NCBI RefSeq assembly: GCF_016834655.1
Contig: NZ_JAENHP010000016.1
Location: forward strand, 62,001-126,000
DNA from: Paractinoplanes ovalisporus
GTDB taxonomy: Bacteria > Actinomycetota > Actinomycetes > Mycobacteriales > Micromonosporaceae
Length of the DNA: 64,000 bases
Direction: 5' to 3'
The notes beneath the pieces were generated by a model. That model searched no databases and had not been told where the DNA came from. It saw only the letters and a list, made by a program, of their open reading frames with translations. The number at the start of each line of letters is the position of its first letter. Position 1 is the first letter of the stretch. The translations under genes were made by a program, and so were the position numbers. Positions 43,159 to 49,845 of this stretch are shown here, one piece after another.

Positions 43159-43578
43159 TTGGAAACCAACGCACTCGGGAACCCGTATCAGGCCGGCTGT
43201 GCGACCCGTCGCATCCTCGATCGGATCGGCGACCGGTGGACCGTGCTGGTCGTGGGCGTGCTCGGCGAGGGCGACGCCCGCTTCTCCGAGCTGCGGCGGC
43301 GCATCGACGGTGTCTCGCAGAAGATGCTGACCCAGACGCTGCGGGGCCTCGAACGTGACGGGCTGGTCCGCCGCACGGTCTACCCCGAGGTGCCGGTGCG
43401 TGTCGAATACTCGCTCACCGTCGCCGGCCGTACGCTCCTCGAGCCGCTCCGCGCCCTGCAGAAGTGGTCGATCGAGCACCTCGGCGACGTAGCGACGTCC
43501 CAGGACGCCTATGACCGACGCGAGCAGGACGCGAGCGACCGGCGCGAACTCAGCGCCGCCACGCCTCGCGCACGTTGA
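43159..43578 (+). CDS. HxlR-family redox-type transcriptional regulator
   Basis: Protein of 139 aa from TTG 43159 (GGGAAGAAGG upstream). Winged helix with RWTVLVVGVLGEGDARFSEL, then DGVSQKMLTQTLRGLERDGL. Cys14 in YQAGCATRRILDRIGDRW sits at the position of the redox-active Cys of YodB/HypR/QorR. Likely represses the divergent oxidoreductase and is inactivated by electrophiles or oxidation. Its 3' end overlaps the convergent Vps62-like gene by 29 bp. Confidence 0.9.
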   Translation: METNALGNPYQAGCATRRILDRIGDRWTVLVVGVLGEGDARFSELRRRIDGVSQKMLTQTLRGLERDGLVRRTVYPEVPVRVEYSLTVAGRTLLEPLRALQKWSIEHLGDVATSQDAYDRREQDASDRRELSAATPRAR

Positions 43579-45310
43579 CCAGCAGCACACCGGCCGCGGC
43601 GGCGAACAGCACGAACGCCACGATGTAGCGCCCCTCGAACCACAACACCACCATCAGGGCGATGGCCGCCGCCGCGAGCAGCAGACGCAACAGAACGGCC
43701 AGGAACTTTCCCCGTACGAGGCCTTCCACGCACAGCAGCCCGAGGAGCCAGACGACGGCGAGGTCGAACCCGCCGGTCGCCAATGGCGAGATCGCCAAGC
43801 CCCCGGCCACCAGGATGAGCGGGGTGCTCAGCACGGCCCACCACGACCGCAGCCGGCCCCGGAAACCGATCGCCGCCTCCATCGGCAGTCGCCGGTGCAT
43901 CAGATGGGCGTGCGGCGGCTGAGTGACGGTTTCGGCCATGACCGTACGGGCCTGTTCGTCGGCCAGCCGCGTGCGTTCCATCCGCAGGCCGAGGAGCCGG
44001 CGTTCCTCCTGGTGCAGCGCCCGCACCTCGGGCGACGCGACGGGCAGACCGGCCGCGGCCAGGGCCAGCTCCCGCTTGACCCGGGTGATCTCGGTGTCGA
44101 GCGCTACCAGCCGGTCGTCGTTCTCGCGCCGGCGCTGCTCGACCAGGGCGCGCTCGGCCTCGGGGCTCGGCGCGACCTTGGCCAGGCCGGCCCAGCCCAC
44201 CGGGTCGGCCCACGACTGGCGGGCGGTGCCGTCGCGCTCGTACCGCGGGCCGGCCGGTCCCCGTTCACCGCCGAGCCGGTCGCGCGTGTCGCGGCCCCAC
44301 AGGCCCCGGAAATCCCGTACCCAATCGGTGTCGTCGCCGATCACCACCGCGCGCCACGCCTCGGGCTGTCCGGGGCCGACCGCCCGGCCGTCACCCCGGG
44401 CGTAGTCGACGTACGGGATCCCGACCCCCTGACGGCTCTCGGCCGCCCACGGCGCGAACAGCCGGGCCGACCAGCGCAACGCACCGACGACACCCCGCAA
44501 CGACGGCGGCCGTACGGTGATCAGGTAGTCCCCCGGCAGGTAGGCGCCCGAGTGTGAGCCGGCCCCGACGTAGACGACCGGGTGCCGCCCGTCGACCAGA
44601 GTCAGGTCGGGGTCGTCCCAGCGCCGCCGCAGGTCGTCACCGATCTCGTCGTGCGCCGAGAAGACGACCCAGCGGGGCGGCGGCAGTTCGCCGGGCCCGG
44701 TCTCGCCCGTACCGTCCAGATAGATCGTGACCTGCTCCCAGTCGGCCTCGTGCTCGTTGACCCCGCCGAACGCCGACCGCCAGTTGTTGAAGCTGTAGAA
44801 GTACCAGTACTGGCAGACGATCCACGGGTCGTCGCGCAGCACCCGGCCGTAGTAGATCGGCCGTTCCGGTTCGAGGTGGTCGCGCTGCAGCAGGAACGAG
44901 TGGGCCGCGCTGCCGCCCGGCACCCGCCCCCGGAAGAGCAGCGAGATCCGGTTGGCGGTGTCGATGAACCGCGCCATCAGCCCGACCGAGGCCAGCCGGC
45001 TCGACCGCCGCAGGTGGGCCGGGCGTTCCCGCAGCGGGATGTGGGCCGTGCCGAGGCGCCCGTGCCCGTTGCCGATCCCCGACAGCGACAGTTGCAGGCC
45101 CTGCGCGGGCCCTCCGGCCCCGGCCAGCCCGTCGAGGGTCAGCCCGCCCGGCGCCACCTGCTGCACCGGGCTCTCCCCGGCTTCCAGGCGCCAGAGCCCG
45201 GCCCGGTTGACGTACCGCTCGGCCGAGACCGGGAAGAAGTATTCGCCCTGCGTGAAGCGGGCCGCCGGCTCGTAGGCGCGCAGCAGGCGCAGATCATCCT
45301 CAGTCCCCAC
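43550..45310 (-). CDS. Vps62-like domain membrane protein
   Basis: Protein of 586 aa. A beta-rich region (about 160-290) contains CQYWYFYSFNNW, NEHEADWEQVTIYLDG, WVVFSAHDE and VYVGAGSHSGAYLPGDY, the pattern of Vps62/DUF946-type domains known from fungi and plants and scattered in bacteria. A coiled-coil segment (about 385-450) and four C-terminal TM helices follow. No signal peptide, so the domain should face the cytoplasm. Function unknown; some relatives carry toxin or lipid-linked contexts, but nothing here shows it. Confidence 0.7.
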   Translation of the reverse strand: MGTEDDLRLLRAYEPAARFTQGEYFFPVSAERYVNRAGLWRLEAGESPVQQVAPGGLTLDGLAGAGGPAQGLQLSLSGIGNGHGRLGTAHIPLRERPAHLRRSSRLASVGLMARFIDTANRISLLFRGRVPGGSAAHSFLLQRDHLEPERPIYYGRVLRDDPWIVCQYWYFYSFNNWRSAFGGVNEHEADWEQVTIYLDGTGETGPGELPPPRWVVFSAHDEIGDDLRRRWDDPDLTLVDGRHPVVYVGAGSHSGAYLPGDYLITVRPPSLRGVVGALRWSARLFAPWAAESRQGVGIPYVDYARGDGRAVGPGQPEAWRAVVIGDDTDWVRDFRGLWGRDTRDRLGGERGPAGPRYERDGTARQSWADPVGWAGLAKVAPSPEAERALVEQRRRENDDRLVALDTEITRVKRELALAAAGLPVASPEVRALHQEERRLLGLRMERTRLADEQARTVMAETVTQPPHAHLMHRRLPMEAAIGFRGRLRSWWAVLSTPLILVAGGLAISPLATGGFDLAVVWLLGLLCVEGLVRGKFLAVLLRLLLAAAAIALMVVLWFEGRYIVAFVLFAAAAGVLLVNVREAWRR

Positions 45311-45348
45311 GTCGGCACGCTACCGCTCGCGTCCGCCGGCGCCGGGGA

Positions 45349-45354
45349 TAGGTT
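45349..45354 (+). promoter_or_regulatory. -10 element of a leaderless promoter for the aldo/keto reductase
   Basis: TAGGTT followed by seven bases and ATG 45362. The short G-run before the ATG is too close for a good ribosome site, so a leaderless message is likely. Confidence 0.45.
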
Positions 45355-45361
45355 GGGGGTC

Positions 45362-46381
45362 ATGGAATACCGCACTCTCGGGCGCAGCGGATGCGCCGTC
45401 TCCTCGCTCTGCCTGGGCACCATGACCTTCGGCAACGAATCCGACGAGAAGGTCTCCCACGCGCAGCTCGACCGGTTCGCCGAGGCCGGCGGCACGTTCG
45501 TGGACACCGCCGACGTCTACTCGGCCGGTGAGTCGGAACTGATCATCGGCCGCTGGCTGGCGTCGCGGCCGGCCGACGTCACCGACGCCGTGGTGCTCGC
45601 CACCAAGGGCCGGTTCCCGATGGCGTCCGACCCCAACGGCGCCGGGTTGTCGGCCCGCCACCTGACCCGCGCGCTCGACGCCTCGCTGACCCGGCTCGGC
45701 GTCGACGCGGTCGACCTCTATCAGGCCCACGCGTGGGACCCGATCACCCCGCTGGAAGAGACCCTGCGCACCCTGGACGGTTTCGTCCGGGCCGGCAAGA
45801 TCCGCTACTACGGGTTCTCCAACTTCACCGGCTGGCAGCTGACCAAGGCGGTGTCGCTGGCCCGCGAGCTGGGACTGACCGGCCCGGTCAGCCTCCAGCC
45901 GCAGTACAACCTGCTGGTCCGCGAGATCGAGTACGAGATCGTCCCGGCCTCGCTCGACGCCGGCCTCGGCCTGCTGCCGTGGAGTCCGCTCGGCGGGGGC
46001 TGGCTGACCGGCAAATATCAGCGGGACCAGCGCCCGACCGGGGCCACGCGTCTCGGCGACAACCCGGAACGCGGCATGGAGGCCTATGACCGGCGCAACA
46101 TCGCCCGTACGTGGGATGTGGTCGAAGCCGTGCAGCGGGTCGCCGAGGCCCGGGGCGTGTCGATGGCCGAGGTGGCGCTGGCCTGGGTGACCGACCGTCC
46201 CGGCGTCACGTCGACGATCCTGGGCGCCCGCACCCTCGACCAGCTGGAGGCCAACCTGAAGGCGGCCGGCCTGCACCTCACCGCCGACGAGACGAGCGCC
46301 CTCGACGAGGCCAGTGACCTGCGGCCGGGCGACTACCCGTACGGCCCGCTCGGCGTCGACCAGCGCAGCCGCACGATCTGA
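45362..46381 (+). CDS. Aldo/keto reductase
   Basis: Protein of 339 aa from ATG 45362; the long frame upstream is antisense to the Vps62-like gene. TIM-barrel reductase with the Asp-Tyr-Lys-His tetrad: VDTADVYSAG, ATKGRF, and QAHAWD. The C-terminus carries the NADP-binding TSTILGARTLDQLEANL. Resembles YajO/Tas-type NADPH-dependent reductases of aldehydes and ketones. It ends 3 bp from the convergent cupin gene. Confidence 0.93.
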   Translation: MEYRTLGRSGCAVSSLCLGTMTFGNESDEKVSHAQLDRFAEAGGTFVDTADVYSAGESELIIGRWLASRPADVTDAVVLATKGRFPMASDPNGAGLSARHLTRALDASLTRLGVDAVDLYQAHAWDPITPLEETLRTLDGFVRAGKIRYYGFSNFTGWQLTKAVSLARELGLTGPVSLQPQYNLLVREIEYEIVPASLDAGLGLLPWSPLGGGWLTGKYQRDQRPTGATRLGDNPERGMEAYDRRNIARTWDVVEAVQRVAEARGVSMAEVALAWVTDRPGVTSTILGARTLDQLEANLKAAGLHLTADETSALDEASDLRPGDYPYGPLGVDQRSRTI

Positions 46382-46384
46382 CGC

Positions 46385-46885
46385 CTACAGGAACTCGCTC
46401 CGGTATTCCGGGGCCAGCTCGGCCGCGCGCCGTCGCCGTTCCGCCTGCTCTCCGGGCGAGAGCTGCGGCGGCGGCGCGTCCGGGCCCGCGATCACGTCAC
46501 CGATGCGCAGGAAGTATTCGTCCTGGCCGGCCGGGGTGCACATGCAGAGCATCCGGGCCGGCGCGCCGGAGACGTTGCGGAAGTTGTGCGGCGCGTTGGC
46601 CGGGATGTTGATCGTCGACCCCGCCCGTACGGTGTGCTGCTCGCCCCGGAACGTGAACTCGATCTCGCCCTCGAGGATCGTGAACATCTCTTCGACGTCG
46701 TGCCGGTGCGGCGGCGGGCCCCCGCCGTCGGGCACGCGCATGTCGATCAGGCAGTAGCGGCCGTCGGTCTGCGCGCCGGTGATCAGCATGGCGTACATGT
46801 TGCCGACCAGCGAGACGTACGTGGTGCCGGGGTCGTCCGGGTTCGCCACGGTCAGCGAGCGGGACGGATCGTCGTCGGGGATCAC
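46385..46885 (-). CDS. Cupin-domain protein (quercetinase-like)
   Basis: Protein of 166 aa if GTG 46885 is used, nine bases after AAGGAG; GTG 46903, six codons earlier, has no ribosome site. Cupin motif 1 PPPHRHDVEEMFTILEGEIE and motif 2 PANAPHNFRNVSG supply two His, one Glu and a third His for a metal. Likely a small metal-dependent dioxygenase, isomerase or sensor. It follows the quinone-oxidoreductase gene by a few bases and shares its promoter. Confidence 0.87.
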   Translation of the reverse strand: MIPDDDPSRSLTVANPDDPGTTYVSLVGNMYAMLITGAQTDGRYCLIDMRVPDGGGPPPHRHDVEEMFTILEGEIEFTFRGEQHTVRAGSTINIPANAPHNFRNVSGAPARMLCMCTPAGQDEYFLRIGDVIAGPDAPPPQLSPGEQAERRRRAAELAPEYRSEFL

Positions 46886-46906
46886 GGTGGTGGGCTCCTT
46901 CACTTC

Positions 46907-47845
46907 TCAGACGGTGATGACGACCTTGCCGCTGGGCAGTTTCCCGGCGGCGGCGTCGGCGTGCAGGGCGGGCAGCTCGGCCAGTGGCACCCGGCGGGCG
47001 ACCTCGACGCGCAGCTCACCCCGGTCGACCAGGGCCACCAGGTGCGCCAGCTGCTCGGCGTCGCTGCGGACGAACAGATCGATTCCCCGTACGCCGCGTT
47101 CCTCGTCACCGGGGGCGGGCATCCACACCGTGGTGTTGACCAGCACTCCCCCGGGCCGGATCAGGCCGGGCAACGCCGCCAGCCGCTCCGGGTCGATCGG
47201 TGCGAGGTTGAGCACCGCATCGACCGGCTCACCGACCGCCGTGGCGACATCGGCCGTCGTGTGGTCGATGACCTCGTCGGCGCCCTCGGCCATGACCCGG
47301 TCGCGACTGCGGGGCCCGGCCGTGGCGATCACGTGGGCGCCGGCCTGCTTGGCCAGCTGCACGGCGTAGCCGCCGACCGCACCGCCGGCGCCGTTGATCA
47401 GCACGCGCTGCCCGGTGGTCAGCTTGGCGTGCTCGAACAGCGCCTGCCACGCCGTGAGCCCCACCGCAGGCAGCGCCGCGGCGTCGGCGAGTTCGATGCC
47501 GGCGGGGGCGGCGGTCAGGATCCCGGCCGGGGCCAGCACGAACTCGGCCGAAGCGCCGTCGGCGGTCATCGGCAGGAACCCGATGACCCGGTCACCGACC
47601 TGGAAGCCGGTCACGCCGTCGCCGAGCGCGTCGACTGTGCCCGAGACGTCGATGCCCGGGGTGTGCGGCAGGGTCACCGGGATCGGCCCCTGCATGAAGC
47701 CGCCGCGGATATTGGCGTCGACTCCGTTGAACGAGGTCGCAGCGACCCGGACCCGCACCTGACCGGCGCCGGGAAGGGGCTGCTCGACGTCCTCGTACCG
47801 CAGGACGCCCGGATCGCCGTACTCGTGGAAACGCACTGCCTTCAT
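46907..47845 (-). CDS. Quinone oxidoreductase-like MDR, zinc-free NADP-dependent
   Basis: Protein of 312 aa from ATG 47845 (AGGAGCAGGACC upstream). Medium-chain reductase with GroES-like N-domain (VAATSFNGVDANIRGGFMQG), the hallmark VGLTAWQALFEHAKLTTGQR and the nucleotide site INGAGGAVGGYAVQLAKQAG. No structural-zinc Cys cluster, so the quinone-reductase class. Two perfect palindromes upstream show dedicated regulation; the following cupin gene is co-transcribed. Confidence 0.92.
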   Translation of the reverse strand: MKAVRFHEYGDPGVLRYEDVEQPLPGAGQVRVRVAATSFNGVDANIRGGFMQGPIPVTLPHTPGIDVSGTVDALGDGVTGFQVGDRVIGFLPMTADGASAEFVLAPAGILTAAPAGIELADAAALPAVGLTAWQALFEHAKLTTGQRVLINGAGGAVGGYAVQLAKQAGAHVIATAGPRSRDRVMAEGADEVIDHTTADVATAVGEPVDAVLNLAPIDPERLAALPGLIRPGGVLVNTTVWMPAPGDEERGVRGIDLFVRSDAEQLAHLVALVDRGELRVEVARRVPLAELPALHADAAAGKLPSGKVVITV

Positions 47846-47874
47846 GGTCCTGCTCCTCATGCTCCCGCTGTTCC

Positions 47875-47928
47875 GCTTCGAATTCGAAGCATCTGCGACC
47901 CAAGGTAGCCCCGCTTCGAATTCGAAGC
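47875..47928. promoter_or_regulatory. Twin 16-bp palindromes GCTTCGAATTCGAAGC
   Basis: Two identical perfect palindromes, at 47875-47890 and 47913-47928, centres 38 bp apart. The first ends 30 bp upstream of the quinone-reductase ATG on the minus strand. They probably bind a dimeric repressor (TetR or MarR class) cooperatively. No regulator gene lies next to them. Confidence 0.85.
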
Positions 47929-48081
47929 AACACGTCGACCTGTGGCGTCAGGCACAGCAACATGGAGCCGCCCAGCAGAGCTGGAACTGACGGAAATTGC
48001 CGTGAACCTCGGGGCTTGGCGGTCCGTGTTGGCTGCGAACTCCGCTTCGGAGGCGGACACACCGCAAGCCTTGGAGGAACC

Positions 48082-48504
48082 ATGAAGAAGTCCCGGATCA
48101 TCGCCGGCGTGCTCGGCCTGACGACGGCCGCGCTGCTCGGGGGCACCGTCGCCGCGGCGCCGGCCCAGGCTGCGTCGGGTGGGGCGGGGGCCTGTGGCCT
48201 GGGTCTGCAGCCCGTCCTGCGGTTCGACGGGCTCGGGCACTACATCGTCACGGCCGGGTTCAGCGGGGCCAAGCGGGCGGTCGCCTACTCGTTCACCGAG
48301 TACATCGTGGTCAACGGCTCGGGCCGGTTGCACACCCAGCAGGGCACCCTGTTCTTCCGGTCCAGCCTGACCAAGCGGGTCATCGGCACCCTTCCGGCCG
48401 GCGGGCCCACCACCGTCGAGGTGGTGCTGGGCGGCTTCTACCGGGTGGCGGGCAACCCGATTCCCTGCCTCGTGACCGGCAGCGCCGCCGGAACCTATAC
48501 CTAG
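48082..48504 (+). CDS. Small secreted protein
   Basis: Protein of 140 aa from ATG 48082 behind TTGGAGGAACC; the frame continues upstream but without a ribosome site. A Sec signal peptide (KKSRIIAGVLGLTTAALLGG, cut near AQA-AS) is followed by a 105-residue beta-rich domain with two Cys (GACGLGLQ, PIPCLVTG) that may form a disulfide. No known family recognised. Confidence 0.8.
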   Translation: MKKSRIIAGVLGLTTAALLGGTVAAAPAQAASGGAGACGLGLQPVLRFDGLGHYIVTAGFSGAKRAVAYSFTEYIVVNGSGRLHTQQGTLFFRSSLTKRVIGTLPAGGPTTVEVVLGGFYRVAGNPIPCLVTGSAAGTYT

Positions 48505-49703
48505 GGAATCCTGGCCTCGATCGGCGTGGGGGCGCGCCTGACGGTCAGCACGGCTGCGGTGCCGAGCAGGCCGCTCAGGCCGGCCACCGTGGCCGGAGTC
48601 AGGCCGGCCTGCACGGCGGCGCCCGCCGCGAGGAAGGCGAGGCCCTGGCCGACCAGCAGGCCCGAGGAAGCCACGCCCATTGCGCGACCGCGGAACTCCG
48701 GGGCCACCCGGCGGACGAAGACGGCGTTGAGCGGGACGATGAAGGAGGCTCCGGCGCCGGCCAGCACGAGCAACAGCAGCACCACGGGCAGGCCGGGGTG
48801 GGCGAGGGCGGGGGTCAGCGCCAGAGTGGACAGCAGCGCGGCCGGGCGCAGCAGGCGCTCCCGGGTTTCCGGGGTCACCACGCGGGTGAACACGATCGCG
48901 CCGAGCAGGAAGCCGACGCAGGGCGCGGCCAGCAACAGACCGGCCGCGGCCGGGCCACCGCCCAACGTGACCGCATAGGGATAGGCGATCGCCTCGGGCG
49001 CGAACGAGAAGGCACTGGCCACCCATACCAGCGCCAGACACGTCCGCAGCCATGGATCGGCCAGGATGTAACGGAAACCGTCCCGGGTCTGGGCCAGCAG
49101 ACCCTCCGGCGAACCCTCGGGCAACGCGGCCGGGCGATGCACGATGCCGGCCGCGATCAGCAGGGCCGACAGCACGAACGTCACCGCATTGCCCAGCAAC
49201 GACCAGACCGGGCCGACCGCCGCGACGATCACACCGCCGGCCACGAACCCGAACAACTGGCCCAACTGCGAGGTGATGTTGCTCAGGCCGTTGCCGGCGA
49301 TATACGCCTCGCCGGGCAGTACCTCCGGCATGATCGCCGCGCGGGCCGCCACGAACGGGGGCGAGAACAGGTGGGCCGCATACAGCAGGACGATCGCCAC
49401 CCACAGCGGCAGGCCGGGCACGGCCACCAACGCGATGAGGGCCGCCCGGGCGATGTCACATCCGATCAGCACGGCGCGGCGGGGCAACCGGTCCGCGTAC
49501 GTGGAAAGGATCGGACCCCCGAAAACGCCGGGCAGCCACGCACTCGCGTACGCGATCGCCGAGAGCAGCGCCGAATCCGTCCGGTCGAAGACGAGAACGG
49601 CCACGGCAACTGCCGCCACCTGGTCACCCAGATACGACAGGACCTGACCCGCGTACAGGAAACGGAATTCCCGGAAGCCGAAAAGCTCGCGATACGTCGC
49701 CAT
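48501..49703 (-). CDS. MFS exporter, EntS/MFS_3-like
   Basis: Protein of 400 aa with about 12 TM helices. Family marks: GFREFRFLYAGQVLSYLGDQ at the N-terminus, the A-motif-like ADRLPRRAVLIGCD, and APEFRGRAMGVASSGLLVGQ mid-chain. Such proteins export siderophores, macrolides and other metabolites. The start lacks a good ribosome site and sits 8 bases after a perfect 11-bp hairpin and a tiny ORF, suggesting regulated expression. Ends 4 bp over the convergent secreted-protein gene. Confidence 0.9.
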   Translation of the reverse strand: MATYRELFGFREFRFLYAGQVLSYLGDQVAAVAVAVLVFDRTDSALLSAIAYASAWLPGVFGGPILSTYADRLPRRAVLIGCDIARAALIALVAVPGLPLWVAIVLLYAAHLFSPPFVAARAAIMPEVLPGEAYIAGNGLSNITSQLGQLFGFVAGGVIVAAVGPVWSLLGNAVTFVLSALLIAAGIVHRPAALPEGSPEGLLAQTRDGFRYILADPWLRTCLALVWVASAFSFAPEAIAYPYAVTLGGGPAAAGLLLAAPCVGFLLGAIVFTRVVTPETRERLLRPAALLSTLALTPALAHPGLPVVLLLLVLAGAGASFIVPLNAVFVRRVAPEFRGRAMGVASSGLLVGQGLAFLAAGAAVQAGLTPATVAGLSGLLGTAAVLTVRRAPTPIEARIP

Positions 49704-49710
49704 GATGGGT

Positions 49711-49738
49711 GGCGCCGCCCGACGTCCCGGGCGGCGCC
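49711..49738 (-). promoter_or_regulatory. Perfect 11-bp hairpin between the small ORF and the MFS gene
   Basis: Arms GGCGCCGCCCG (49711-49721) and CGGGCGGCGCC (49728-49738) around a 6-base loop. In the minus-strand mRNA it starts 7 bases after the small-ORF stop and ends 7 bases before the MFS ATG, covering the place of a ribosome site. It could act as an attenuator, a translational lock or a partial terminator. Confidence 0.75.
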
Positions 49739-49745
49739 GTTTCCC

Positions 49746-49802
49746 CTAACCCCAGGTCGCCCCGCGGCGGCCCCAGGTGGCACCCTTGCTGTTCGTGCTC
49801 AT
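49746..49802 (-). CDS. 18-residue small ORF, leader or signal peptide candidate
   Basis: ATG 49802 to TAG 49748-49746 encodes MSTNSKGATWGRRGATWG. AAGGGAG lies 7 bases upstream, a near-ideal ribosome site and better than that of the following MFS gene. The sequence contains an exact GATWG duplication around Arg-Arg. It lies 44 bp after the SARP-TPR regulator stop and just before a strong hairpin and an exporter gene. Whether it acts as a cis leader peptide or an exported peptide cannot be told from sequence. Confidence 0.5.
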   Translation of the reverse strand: MSTNSKGATWGRRGATWG

Positions 49803-49845
49803 GCCGGACTCCCTTCCCTGACATCAGGTCGGGATCGACGATCTC

